Assembly: GCF_001412105.1 (NCBI RefSeq)
Contig: NZ_LKST01000001.1
Coordinates: 62,001-126,000, forward strand
Reading direction: 5' to 3'
Length of the DNA: 64,000 nucleotides
From: Corynebacterium oculi
Lineage (GTDB): Bacteria > Actinomycetota > Actinomycetes > Mycobacteriales > Mycobacteriaceae
Made by a program: the position numbers and the translations under genes. This document shows, in pieces, positions 1-7,997 of the stretch (position 1 is the first letter of the stretch; every line of letters starts with the position of its first letter). Below the pieces are notes generated by a model. The model was not told where the DNA came from, did not search any database, and worked only from the letters and a program-made list of their open reading frames with translations.

Positions 1-221
1 GCGTCGCGGTCGCGGAAGTCCTCGAAAGTGCCGGGGTAGATGCCCTCGCGGCGCAGCGCGGCCCAGGCGAGGAACGTGGTTCCCAGGAACGGGGCGTCGT
101 TGAACGTGGGCCAGTTGTGCTTAGAGCGGGTCATGTCCCAACGCACGCGGTCCGGGTTGGTGATGGTGACCTCCACCGGCGCGGTGTGGCCGTCGAGCGT
201 CACAGAGGTTTTCAAAGCCAT
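1..221 (-). CDS. Phage tail assembly chaperone-like protein, partial
   Basis: The ATG at 219-221 follows an AAAGGAG ribosome site. The reading frame stays open to the window edge, so the C-terminus lies outside. About 73 residues are visible, with a short beta-rich start and then an aromatic stretch (WDMTRSKHNWP) and FLAWAALRREG. Position after the major tail and gp10-like genes, where a tape-measure gene would be expected next, fits a tail assembly chaperone. This is inferred mainly from order. If it is one, a programmed frameshift may lie beyond the edge. Confidence 0.6.
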   Translation of the reverse strand, partial: MALKTSVTLDGHTAPVEVTITNPDRVRWDMTRSKHNWPTFNDAPFLGTTFLAWAALRREGIYPGTFEDFRDRD

Positions 222-223
222 AG

Positions 224-619
224 CTATACTCCTTTGATTTGATCTAGTGCTTTATTGACCTTGTCTTCATACAGCCGTAGCCACGTGGATTCTGTGGCCT
301 GGGCCGCGTAGGACAAGAATGGGTTCGGTTTGATATTGCGGGCTTTCCATCCCCAGTGAATCGGGGGCGCATACGGCACACCGGAGGCGGAGCGCCGCCG
401 GTTACCAGCACGTACGATGCCGGCAGTCTTTGTGGCACCGGCGCGTACCGTCGCTGCGAGTTTCCCGGAGCGCACAGGTGCCCAGCCTTTGGCACGACCA
501 GCAACGATCTCAGCAGCTGCGCGGTGCGCGTCTTTGACATCGGTTAGGTCTTTACCAGCTTGCTTGAGGGTGCGGCGGAGATTCCGCCCACCTTCCAGCT
601 TGAGCCCCTGGTAGACCAT
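224..619 (-). CDS. HK97 gp10-like head-tail joining protein
   Basis: The product has 131 residues. The N-terminal half is helical and basic. It is followed by a region with APVRSGKLAATVR and the YAPPIHWGWKARN motif typical of the HK97 gp10 family, which helps close the head-tail junction or terminate the tail tube. It abuts the major tail gene upstream and ends two bases before the next start, so it sits in a tightly coupled late operon. The family call is fairly secure. The exact role in this virion is inferred. Confidence 0.75.
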   Translation of the reverse strand: MVYQGLKLEGGRNLRRTLKQAGKDLTDVKDAHRAAAEIVAGRAKGWAPVRSGKLAATVRAGATKTAGIVRAGNRRRSASGVPYAPPIHWGWKARNIKPNPFLSYAAQATESTWLRLYEDKVNKALDQIKGV

Positions 620-1063
620 CTAGCCGTTGGCACTGCTCGTTGCGCCGCCGTTAGTCCAGGTGGGCTCACCGACAAACGGGAACTCAAAGTCCGAGGTGTT
701 CGTCTTATTGACCTCGCCGCCGAGATCAATGGGCATGATCTTCACGGTCCCCTTGATAGAGGCGTTCGAGTTGCCCCTGGGCTTGAAGGCGACCTTGACG
801 GCCTGGCCCTTGTTGGTCCAGGTGAAGTCGATGACTCCCTTAGCGGTCAGGTCCTGGATAAAGGTTCCCTCCAGCTTTGCAGTGAAGGTTTCCCCGCCGG
901 GCAGCACACCACCACACAGGGTATGCAGGTCATCTTCGGAATCATTATCCCAGGTCACCTTTACCTCGGTGGCCTGGCACGCAAAATCTACCTCAGTGCC
1001 GGTCTCACCGAATTTCAGTTCGCCCTTGCCGAGTTTAAAGCTTTTAGGTGTTCCAACAGCCAT
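620..1063 (-). CDS. Major tail (tube) protein
   Basis: The product has 147 residues and is mostly beta-strand, with a glycine- and threonine-rich sequence and a C-terminal PTWTNGG stretch, as in siphovirus tube proteins of actinophages. The start ATG has an AGGAGAAAAAC leader. It lies between the connector gene (1073-1429) and the gp10-like gene, the usual place for the tail tube protein that polymerises around the tape measure. The identification rests on composition, size and order. Confidence 0.7.
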   Translation of the reverse strand: MAVGTPKSFKLGKGELKFGETGTEVDFACQATEVKVTWDNDSEDDLHTLCGGVLPGGETFTAKLEGTFIQDLTAKGVIDFTWTNKGQAVKVAFKPRGNSNASIKGTVKIMPIDLGGEVNKTNTSDFEFPFVGEPTWTNGGATSSANG

Positions 1064-1072
1064 GTTTTTCTC

Positions 1073-1429
1073 CTAGTCGATTAGGTAGGTCAGGCGGTAG
1101 GCCGGGAGCGGCCCACCACCGGAGGGGAGGGTGACGGTCTCATCCAACGCGGAGGAATCCATATCCCATTGGTGCTCGTCCATCACCTCGATGGTGTGGG
1201 TGAGCAGCCCGTCAAGAGTTTCTAGCGCGCGGGGAATGCCAGTGTCGCGAGCGATCAAGTACAGATCGACTACCACGGCATACCCGCCGCAAGCTCCCAG
1301 CACGCTGCGGCCCAGACGGCGCGCGGTCACCCACACTGCCGGGGGATTAAGGCGCGGAGGGTCCACAGTCGCTGCGATCCCCGCTTTAGTCAGGGCATCG
1401 ACAACGCTGTTTAAAGCTTCGTTCACCAT
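1073..1429 (-). CDS. Phage tail terminator/completion-like protein
   Basis: The product has 118 residues and no recognised catalytic motif. The alternating hydrophobic middle (YAVVVDLYLIARD) and size match tail-terminator or minor tail proteins found between connector and tail-tube genes. It starts 3 bases after the preceding stop, so translation is probably coupled. The role is inferred from position. Confidence 0.55.
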   Translation of the reverse strand: MVNEALNSVVDALTKAGIAATVDPPRLNPPAVWVTARRLGRSVLGACGGYAVVVDLYLIARDTGIPRALETLDGLLTHTIEVMDEHQWDMDSSALDETVTLPSGGGPLPAYRLTYLID

Positions 1430-1432
1430 GTT

Positions 1433-1747
1433 TCAGCCCACCTGGAGCGGTGCGTAGCGCCCGAGCTTGAGCAGCTGCGCGAGATCGGGATCATTGCGTG
1501 AGACGTACACCGGCCCCAACTCGCCTAGAGCTTCCACACCAGCGGGTGAGTTGCGGCGGCGGTAGATACGCGCACAGAGCATCTTGGCCCCAAAGGCGAC
1601 ATCTGCACTCCACGAGCCAGCAGGGGTGCCTTTATAGCCGATGATGAGCGCGGTGACCGCCTCGGTGATCTCCGTCAGCTCCGGCAGCGCGGCGGTGGAC
1701 TCACCGAGGTAGTCCGCCACCTGCTCCGGGGTGACCAATGGTGACAC
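1433..1747 (-). CDS. Head-tail connector protein (gp6-like)
   Basis: The product has 104 residues. It opens with LVTPEQVADYLG and is helical throughout, with a basic segment (ARIYRRRNSPAG), resembling the gp6/connector family that docks under the portal. Its GTG start overlaps the TAG of the protease-capsid gene (TAGTG), giving direct coupling. The family assignment is moderately supported. Confidence 0.65.
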   Translation of the reverse strand: MSPLVTPEQVADYLGESTAALPELTEITEAVTALIIGYKGTPAGSWSADVAFGAKMLCARIYRRRNSPAGVEALGELGPVYVSRNDPDLAQLLKLGRYAPLQVG

Positions 1748-3318
1748 TAGGACTCCTCACGCTCCGCGTCTCGGCGAGCGGGCTTGGTGGCACCGAACGG
1801 GACACGCACAATGCCATCCTGCTGATTGAGCAGGGTCGCCCAGTAGCCGAAGATGCCGGAGTCCTTACCGCCGTGGTCCAATCGCTCGGCGTCTACTCGG
1901 ATCGGGGAGCCGGACAGCTCGAACCAGGTGACGGCCTGCTTAGCGTAGGCGATGATCTCGCCCTCGGGCACCAGATCGGAGGCGATGAACCGATCCGGTC
2001 GCACCCCGAGCAGATCGAGGTAGGCCGGGTTATCCAGCTGCGTGATCTGGAACAGCCCAAACAGGCTGTTGGGGTGGACCAGGTAGGCATTCGGCTCTAC
2101 GCGGGTCTGCCGCTTAATGACCAGCCGGGCGCGAGCCGCAGCGTGGAGCAGATCAGGCTCAGCGGTGATCGTCGTGCCGGTCTTAGCCGAGGCAACCAGG
2201 AACTTCGCGGCCTTCTCATCGGTCTTGATCGCGTAGTCATTAGCCCGGGCCCGGAAGAACGCCTGGAGGAACTCCGTCTCGTGGAAGTCGAAATACGCGC
2301 GGTCAATATCGTGACCGGCAGCCATACGGGAGGCGGTCACCTCCACCGGCTCGGTGGCTACAGTGCCCGTGGGAATCTCGGCCTTGTCACCGGCGTAGTC
2401 TCCGACCTCGGGCTTCTTCGTCCATCGAAAGCCCACTCCCTTGAGCTTGGTCAGGGCCTTCTGGGTCATGGTGGGGATGATCTCGCGCTTGTACTCCACG
2501 CCCTCCCACATCTCGCCTAGCCACATCGGAGCCGAGATAGCCGGGTTAGCAGAGCGGGTGATGTCGGCAAGCTTAGCGGTCATCTCCGCCGAGGCCACGC
2601 CGGTTCGGGCGGCGGCGATTGCCTCCACGGCCTGCGAGAATGTCAATTGTGCTCGGCCAGGGCCGGTGACAGTCAGCCCGGTGGGAACGCGGGCGGCGGC
2701 GATGTAGGACACATCGTCACGGGTAGTCACATTCTCCTCCTTTTCCTCATCATCATTGCGGGGCTCCTCATTGGGCTGGGGAGTCTCCGGGGCGGGGTCG
2801 TCCTTGCGGTGCCGGTCCTCCACCTTGGGGGTCGTGGTCTCAGTATTGGTCATGGTCTTGGGTTCCTTTCTAGAAGCGGTAAAGCGCTCCACGCGGGCGT
2901 CAGCAAAAGCAGGAATCGGTACCAACGCCACGGCGGTGAGCACACCAGCGGTGAGCACACCGCCGGTGACTTCGGTGTCCACCAGCTCCACGGACAAGGC
3001 ATCACGGATGCCCTCGGACACATCGGTCAGTGCGGTATCCCCGTCGGAGGTGGCACCGACTTTGAACGTCATCTTCAGGCCCTCGGGGGTGTCCTCGGCG
3101 GCGGTGGCGTAGCCGACCGGGGTAAACCCGGGTTCCGTGGAGTGGTCACGCAGCAGCTTCACCCGCTTGAGATCAGCGGGGAGTTGTACGGCTCCTGCGG
3201 TCACTGTGACCTCGCCGGTGGAGGTGTAGCCGGGCTTGCCCCACGGTAATACCATGCCGGTAATCGTGCGGGACTCCGGCGCAGTCTCGGGGGCCATTGA
3301 GGCCACCATCTGCATCAT
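1747..3318 (-). CDS. Prohead protease-major capsid fusion protein
   Basis: The product has 523 residues. Residues 1-145 form an HK97-type (S78) prohead protease with RDH (His59) and a Ser near 109 in the DALSVEL strand. Residues 156-190 are an acidic, charged linker like a scaffolding delta domain. The rest is an HK97-fold capsid protein. The start chosen is ATG 3318 behind GAAAGGAAC, overlapping the holin stop. A second GAAAGGAAC site precedes ATG 2853 (Met156), so a scaffold-capsid form without protease may also be made. A capsid gene with the protease fused in the same frame is known but uncommon. Confidence 0.85.
   Translation of the reverse strand: MMQMVASMAPETAPESRTITGMVLPWGKPGYTSTGEVTVTAGAVQLPADLKRVKLLRDHSTEPGFTPVGYATAAEDTPEGLKMTFKVGATSDGDTALTDVSEGIRDALSVELVDTEVTGGVLTAGVLTAVALVPIPAFADARVERFTASRKEPKTMTNTETTTPKVEDRHRKDDPAPETPQPNEEPRNDDEEKEENVTTRDDVSYIAAARVPTGLTVTGPGRAQLTFSQAVEAIAAARTGVASAEMTAKLADITRSANPAISAPMWLGEMWEGVEYKREIIPTMTQKALTKLKGVGFRWTKKPEVGDYAGDKAEIPTGTVATEPVEVTASRMAAGHDIDRAYFDFHETEFLQAFFRARANDYAIKTDEKAAKFLVASAKTGTTITAEPDLLHAAARARLVIKRQTRVEPNAYLVHPNSLFGLFQITQLDNPAYLDLLGVRPDRFIASDLVPEGEIIAYAKQAVTWFELSGSPIRVDAERLDHGGKDSGIFGYWATLLNQQDGIVRVPFGATKPARRDAEREES
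2851..2870 (-). promoter_or_regulatory. Internal ribosome site and start within protease-capsid gene
   Basis: On the minus strand GAAAGGAACC is followed eight bases later by ATG at 2853. It repeats the GAAAGGAAC site that precedes the main start at 3318. Initiation here would give a 368-residue product starting at the acidic linker, that is scaffold plus capsid without protease. Confidence 0.55.
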
Positions 3319-3590
3319 GAGCGTTCCTTTCGGTGTTGTCCCTGGTAGGGGTCTGCCGACAGCCACGGTATGTAGGCTTGCAGCCACTCTTCTACTGCCG
3401 GTAGTGTCAGCACGCGGCTTACTGCTGCGGTGACCGCGAGAATTGCCGCTACAGCGGGTATCTCGTCGATGTTGGCGGCGTCAGCAATCTGTGGCAGCAG
3501 GGGGAGCAGTGAGACAGCCCCGATAAACACGCTGCGCACCATAGTTCGCCAGGGGCGGCGCACTTGGGTCGGGCGATTATCGGGTGCCAC
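3315..3590 (-). CDS. Phage holin
   Basis: The product has 91 residues and starts at GTG behind GGAAAGGAG. A basic N-terminus (RRPWRTMVR) is followed by two hydrophobic segments (about residues 19-34 and 43-60) and a charged tail, the layout of small class II-type holins of actinophages. It would make membrane lesions that time lysis. It lies directly downstream of the endolysin and a 35-residue membrane protein, and overlaps the capsid start. It sits inside the head module rather than after the tail genes. Confidence 0.75.
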   Translation of the reverse strand: MAPDNRPTQVRRPWRTMVRSVFIGAVSLLPLLPQIADAANIDEIPAVAAILAVTAAVSRVLTLPAVEEWLQAYIPWLSADPYQGQHRKERS

Positions 3591-3593
3591 GAT

Positions 3594-3701
3594 CTACTCC
3601 TTTCCGGGTCGGGTGATGATTGCCAGGGCGAGGATTACTCCGCACGCGGTGCCGATCATCTGGGAGAGCGCGAGAGCGGCAATAGCAATCAGGGTCATCA
3701 T
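3594..3701 (-). CDS. Small phage membrane protein (lysis cassette)
   Basis: This 35-codon frame starts at ATG 3701, overlapping the endolysin stop by one base (TGATG), and ends two codons before the holin start. The product is almost entirely one hydrophobic helix (residues 1-29) with a short basic tail (TRPGKE). Size and place between endolysin and holin suggest a second holin, antiholin or lysis accessory protein. No family is recognised. Confidence 0.6.
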   Translation of the reverse strand: MMTLIAIAALALSQMIGTACGVILALAIITRPGKE

Positions 3702-4525
3702 CAATTGTTTTCAGTAGGCGTCACAGGTGCGGTTTTGCCGGTCTTGACGTCGATGAATCCCGGCAGGCCGAGGTGAACACCGATTCTGGCTACGGCGTCT
3801 ACGAGGGTGCGCCCGCCGAGCTGATCCCAACCGCGCTTATTAGGGCCGCGCAGCTGGATTTGATTATCGGCAGCCGCCTGGTTCGCCCAGATGGCATTCA
3901 TCTTCGCGTCGTGTAGGGCGTCGCGGCTTTCGCCGGAAAGCTGAGTCATGGTGGTTCCTTTCGAGGTATCAGCAGCCTGGGCAGGTTGCTTTTGGTGACG
4001 TGCGGCCAGGGCCAGCACGTAGTCATAGGGGAACTCCCGGCCAGGATCAGTGTGGTCGGATTCGCCAAAGGCTAGGCTGATCTCGTTGTGGCCGCACACG
4101 CCCCATTTACCGGCGCGCACCTGGTCAGCGGTGCGCAGGATCAGCGGGATACCGTAGGCCGTGGAGTAGGCGGCAAGAATCTTCGCTAGGGAGTTCAGTT
4201 GCTTTGGGCGTGCGAGCCACTGTTCCCGCGACCAGGCGGCCTTGCCGGACAGGCTGAAGTGGTAGCCAATCCGGTTACCTGTAGGCATGGCCGACCACGG
4301 CATGAACGGATCGTCGTTCTCGCGGTAGGTCACCCCATCGTTGTCGATGACGATGTGGTACGACCCGCCCGCCGCCGGGGTGGACTGATAGCGCGCCATC
4401 CCCTCGGCGCTAAGCGTGCCGTTATCTTCAAAGGTGTGGACTACCAACACGCGGCGCGGCGTACTGGTGGTACCGGAATCATTGGTGGTGAGCAGTGTTC
4501 CGTCGGTTTTAAAGGCGTTGCTCAT
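3701..4525 (-). CDS. Endolysin, N-acetylmuramoyl-L-alanine amidase
   Basis: The product has 274 residues. Residues 25-180 form a zinc amidase_2/PGRP domain, with VVHTFED (His30), GYHF and CGHNEIS supplying likely zinc and catalytic residues. It would cut the amide bond between muramic acid and the stem peptide. A linker (about 185-192) leads to an 82-residue C-terminal module, probably wall-binding. The start ATG 4525 follows AAGGACGACTCCG and overlaps the portal gene end. An internal GAAAGGAAC site before ATG 3949 could give the C-terminal module alone. Its place between portal and capsid genes is unusual. Confidence 0.85.
   Translation of the reverse strand: MSNAFKTDGTLLTTNDSGTTSTPRRVLVVHTFEDNGTLSAEGMARYQSTPAAGGSYHIVIDNDGVTYRENDDPFMPWSAMPTGNRIGYHFSLSGKAAWSREQWLARPKQLNSLAKILAAYSTAYGIPLILRTADQVRAGKWGVCGHNEISLAFGESDHTDPGREFPYDYVLALAARHQKQPAQAADTSKGTTMTQLSGESRDALHDAKMNAIWANQAAADNQIQLRGPNKRGWDQLGGRTLVDAVARIGVHLGLPGFIDVKTGKTAPVTPTENN
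3947..3962 (-). promoter_or_regulatory. Internal ribosome site and start within endolysin gene
   Basis: GAAAGGAACCACC precedes ATG 3949 on the minus strand, exactly at the join of amidase domain and C-terminal module. The predicted 82-residue product would be the wall-binding part alone, as known for several endolysins that assemble from full-length and internally initiated chains. Confidence 0.6.
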
Positions 4526-5597
4526 CGGAGTCGTCCTTATCATAATCTTTACGGATGTGGCGGTAGATACTGGCAAGCTGCTGAATGGTGTCCTTGGTGT
4601 CGAAAGCTAGCTTGACTCCTGGCGGGGTCACATCGTCCTGGGATAGCCGCGCGGCCACAGCCGCCATGAGCGGCGAGAGCCCAAACGTGACGAGCTCGGA
4701 CATTCGGCTGGCGGTGTTTTGGTAGGACAGGGACGATCCAGCTAGCGTGGCATCGATCATCGGTGCGGGGATACCGGCGTGGCGGGCAATATCCACTGAG
4801 GCGGCGTTGCGCCCATCAATGAGTAGATGCCCGTCGATTCCATCGCCGTGGTCGATGACCTGAACACCTTGGGAGGTAAAGGCGACGCCTCCGTTTTCAC
4901 CGCGCCGCGCCTGCATCCACCTGGCGGTAATCGCGTCGATCTCCTCACGGGTCATCGGCGCGTCATTGGTTTGGTGTAGTTCGACCTGTGGCACGGGGTT
5001 TTCCGCTGCGCGGGTAGCAGCCGCCGCCAAGCGCATCGCCTGGTCCAGGGTGTCTGCGCCGTAGGTCAAGATGCCCTCGGTTACGCCGGGGATGAGCACG
5101 ACGCTATCGGCCGGTGCGGTGTTCCCATCGACTATCACCGTGCCCTCGGAGTCGATGTGCCACCGATCAAACGCAATTCGATCAGCGGCCACCACTGGGC
5201 CGGTTTTGCCGGAGCGCTGCACGGCCCACAGCGACCACCCGTAGAAAAACAGATCATCGATGGTCCACAACATCCGGTGGAACGGCGATAAGGGGCCGGT
5301 GGTGTCTGTGATGAAGCCGGGTGTGGCATCGGTTTCCTCCCCGTCGTCATCGACGGCGACGAGCGGTAGCCGGGCAATCGTAGAGACGATCAAGCCACGG
5401 GCGCGAGACAGCGCGGGTACTCGTATCGCCTGCTCCCGCGTGATGGCCTTGAGCCGGAACTCATCACGTAGGAAGTCGTTAACGATGATGGGTTCTAGGT
5501 GAGTGGGTCGCTCCACCCACGGGGAGGCCAGGGCACTGTTGCTATGCAGGCGCCCATCAATCCCCAAAGCAGAGCGGATGTTGTCGAGGAATCCCAT
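4509..5597 (-). CDS. Phage portal protein
   Basis: The product has 362 residues and opens with MGFLDNIRSALG, a typical HK97-family portal start. Later regions SLSYQNTASRMSELV and IPAPMIDATL match the conserved portal core. It forms the dodecameric DNA entry ring and docks the terminase. ATG 5597 was preferred over GTG 5624 because of the family N-terminus. Neither has a strong ribosome site, and coupling to the stop at 5605-5607 is likely. Confidence 0.85.
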   Translation of the reverse strand: MGFLDNIRSALGIDGRLHSNSALASPWVERPTHLEPIIVNDFLRDEFRLKAITREQAIRVPALSRARGLIVSTIARLPLVAVDDDGEETDATPGFITDTTGPLSPFHRMLWTIDDLFFYGWSLWAVQRSGKTGPVVAADRIAFDRWHIDSEGTVIVDGNTAPADSVVLIPGVTEGILTYGADTLDQAMRLAAAATRAAENPVPQVELHQTNDAPMTREEIDAITARWMQARRGENGGVAFTSQGVQVIDHGDGIDGHLLIDGRNAASVDIARHAGIPAPMIDATLAGSSLSYQNTASRMSELVTFGLSPLMAAVAARLSQDDVTPPGVKLAFDTKDTIQQLASIYRHIRKDYDKDDSDEQRL

Positions 5598-5604
5598 ACC
5601 GCTA

Positions 5605-5826
5605 TTAAGCGGATCGGGCGTCACGCTTCTCGAATGCCCTCATTTTCGCCATCCTCGCCGCAGTGCGCGCAGTGCCCACCGCCGCCGGATCATCATGAGC
5701 GGCTTTCGCGTGCAGCGCACACGCCGTCCACGCCGCAGCCGGGGTATGCCGGGTGGTGCGCCATCCGCATTCGTCACAGATGGCCACTACAGACAACACC
5801 GAGGCGTCGATACGCAGGTAGGACAC
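5605..5826 (-). CDS. Small phage protein with Cys pair
   Basis: The product has 73 residues. CDECGW near residue 18 and a later Cys/His (CALH) suggest a small zinc-binding fold. The C-terminal half is basic and helical. It lies between terminase large subunit and portal, starting about 8 bases after TerL. The function is unknown. Confidence 0.65.
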   Translation of the reverse strand: MSYLRIDASVLSVVAICDECGWRTTRHTPAAAWTACALHAKAAHDDPAAVGTARTAARMAKMRAFEKRDARSA

Positions 5827-5834
5827 GGTTTCTC

Positions 5835-7274
5835 CTAGTAGATGAACGGTTTAATCGGCGGGGCCGGGCGGTGCAGTGCCCCGTAGAGTGCGAGGGTGGC
5901 GGCCTCCAGCGCGGCAATGGAGCCCGCCGCGCGGCGGCGCTCCCAGGCCCAGGCATCACCTACGCGCCGCTGCTCGGCCAGCTCGGCGGCCAGGTCAAGC
6001 GCCTGGTGCGGGCGGATGCGCACCTCCGGGGCAGCCAGCCCGTCGCTATCGGTGCGGGTGATCCGATCCAACAAGTCCGCGCACGAGGACGTCAACGCCC
6101 GCACATTAAACGCCGGTGGCTCGTGGCCCCGCTGTTTCAACTGGTCGAACAGCGGGCCGGACGGGCCGATAGGGTCTACCACCGGCGGCGGGGTGTCGTG
6201 GCGCTCCCGCAGCTCAATGAGCCGATCAGCAGCCCACCCGGTGCCGGGGCGCACATCCACAATCTCCAGGGTGGGTATGCCGTCCACGACAGCACACGCG
6301 GCGATCACGGTCTCGGTGCGCTGGTAGTCCACCGCCGCGCCGAACATCACCGGGCAGGTATCGGGGATCGGGGCCGTGGACTCCGCAGACTGCCAGGCCG
6401 TGAGCGGGATGAACCGATCACGGGCTCCCGTGCGCAGATTCCCGTAGGCACGCGCAAACTCCGCTGGGACAAGTTGCTTAGCGGCACGCTCCAACGCGGC
6501 CATATCCATTGTGTGCCCAAACGCCGGGTGATGCGCGGCCACCAGGTCGAGGTCGGTGGGATCATCACCAGGATTAATGCCCCACTCCAGCAGCGCGATA
6601 CCGGAGTTCGGTTGCTTGGCTTTATCCACCAGGCCGTGGAACCAGGTACTCCGCGCGGTGCCCATCGTGGATACCACGATGGTCTGCGCACCACGGCGTG
6701 TCGTTTGGGTCGGAACGATGGCCTGCATGAGCGCCTGGGCCTCGCCATCATCAAACACCCAGGCCTCGTCGATAAAATTCAGGTCCGACTGCTCGCCATG
6801 CAGCGACTCCTCATTGGGCGGGTGCGGGGAAAACGTTGAACCCAGGCGAGTGAACGTGAGCTGCTCTGATCCGGCGGCTTTTTTCGCCTTGAACAGCGAG
6901 CGCAGCGGGAACATGTCCGATTCCATGATCTCGACCTGTTCTAGCCACTTTTTCCGGGCTTTTTGCCCGGTCTGGGCGGTAGACCACACCTTTTTGCGCC
7001 GCCCGGTCATCATACGGTGGATACAGGCCGCCAGTAGCAGCGTCGTTTTCCCTGACTGGCGCGGCACGCTGATAACCACCATCGGCCAGCGCGGTAAACC
7101 CTCCGGGGTGACCTCCCCGATCACATCAGCGGTCCATTCCTGCCACGGCATCGCCGGAGTACCAAGGTACTCCATCATTTTGCAGATCGCAGGCCCATAC
7201 GTCGCCCCGCTAGGACGCGGAGTTGCGAACCGTGGGCGCGGACAGCTCAGCAAGGGCGCGGTTAAGTTCGTCAT
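5835..7274 (-). CDS. Terminase large subunit
   Basis: The product has 479 residues. The packaging ATPase carries Walker A VPRQSGKTT (about 70-78) and Walker B LNFIDEAW (about 165-172). A C-terminal RNase H-like nuclease starts near AAVDYQRTETV. It cuts and pumps DNA into the prohead. The ATG at 7274 is preferred. The frame overlaps the TerS end by about 65 bases. Flanked by TerS, HNH and portal, the order typical of cos-packaging phages. Confidence 0.93.
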   Translation of the reverse strand: MTNLTAPLLSCPRPRFATPRPSGATYGPAICKMMEYLGTPAMPWQEWTADVIGEVTPEGLPRWPMVVISVPRQSGKTTLLLAACIHRMMTGRRKKVWSTAQTGQKARKKWLEQVEIMESDMFPLRSLFKAKKAAGSEQLTFTRLGSTFSPHPPNEESLHGEQSDLNFIDEAWVFDDGEAQALMQAIVPTQTTRRGAQTIVVSTMGTARSTWFHGLVDKAKQPNSGIALLEWGINPGDDPTDLDLVAAHHPAFGHTMDMAALERAAKQLVPAEFARAYGNLRTGARDRFIPLTAWQSAESTAPIPDTCPVMFGAAVDYQRTETVIAACAVVDGIPTLEIVDVRPGTGWAADRLIELRERHDTPPPVVDPIGPSGPLFDQLKQRGHEPPAFNVRALTSSCADLLDRITRTDSDGLAAPEVRIRPHQALDLAAELAEQRRVGDAWAWERRRAAGSIAALEAATLALYGALHRPAPPIKPFIY

Positions 7275-7536
7275 TAGCCTCATTCTCACGATCAAGGGGG
7301 GTCATCCGCAGGGCTTGCAGCACCTCGCGGTACGGCGCGGTCAGCTGGGAGATGGCGTAGTACTTCCGGTCGGCCTCAGCATCATCGAGAGCCACCGCGT
7401 TCGCCCGCGCAAGGGATAGCAGCCCCTCGTCGATGGCCTCCAAGCGGTCTTGTTCTTTGGCCGCCTCAATGGCAGTCTCTAGCATTTCGGCATGGCGGCC
7501 TGTGGGGCGGCGTATCTCAAATAGCGCTTCGTTCAT
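7210..7536 (-). CDS. Terminase small subunit-like protein
   Basis: The product has 108 residues starting at ATG 7536 behind GGAAGGAATTTC. It is all-helical and charged (GRHAEMLETAIEAAKEQDRLEAI is split by turns). Small size and place directly upstream of TerL suggest the DNA-recognition subunit that binds cos or pac. No residue motif proves this. Confidence 0.65.
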   Translation of the reverse strand: MNEALFEIRRPTGRHAEMLETAIEAAKEQDRLEAIDEGLLSLARANAVALDDAEADRKYYAISQLTAPYREVLQALRMTPLDRENEANDELNRALAELSAPTVRNSAS

Positions 7537-7727
7537 GGTTGAAATTCCTTCCAAAATTAAGGGGGGTGGGGGGGTAGGGGATACCCCCTAGGGCTGAACC
7601 GGGGAGAAAAAGCAGTGCTGGCGCGGGGGCTCCCGAGGCTCACTGGCTTAAAAAACACCAGCCCGGCCCGGCGGCGACTCCTCACATCGATCATTCTCAC
7701 CGAACTCACCGCTTTTCCTCGCGTCAG
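7537..7727 (-). other. Non-coding gap, candidate cos region
   Basis: 191 bases without a convincing gene lie between HNH and TerS. The part next to TerS is a run of G on the plus strand (7561-7580). The rest contains short inverted pieces. In HNH-TerS-TerL phages cos usually lies here. No cos sequence could be recognised. Confidence 0.3.
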
Positions 7728-7997
7728 TCACCAATCACGCGATGGTTCACAACGAGATGAACGCAAAGGATGAACAGCAAACCATTCACTCAATGATTTG
7801 TCACCACGAGCTGAATTACATTTGCTATGAGCAGGACGCAGATTCTCCAACGAGTCATCACCACCAGCAGCACGCGGCACCACATGATCCGCAGTAGTCG
7901 CACCAGGCAACCCACACAGATGACACACCGTGCCATGTGCTGCGAGTGTGGCAGCAGTCAACCTGGTGGCGCGACGCCCAGCCCACCTACTACCCAC
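7728..7997 (-). CDS. HNH endonuclease of the packaging module
   Basis: The product is about 89 residues from GTG 7997, overlapping the WhiB-like stop. It shows CHLCG, then DHVVPRAAGGDDSLENL and HSKCN, the zinc Cys pairs and H-N-H catalytic set. HNH proteins next to terminase genes are part of the DNA-packaging nuclease complex in many cos phages. The longer frame up to 8066 reads through the WhiB gene and was not chosen. Confidence 0.85.
   Translation of the reverse strand: MGSRWAGRRATRLTAATLAAHGTVCHLCGLPGATTADHVVPRAAGGDDSLENLRPAHSKCNSARGDKSLSEWFAVHPLRSSRCEPSRDW

Noticed and set aside
5499..6839. A 446-codon plus-strand frame opposite TerL and the portal start
   Set aside because: It is a shadow of the terminase, with Arg/His/Gly-rich composition and no ribosome site.
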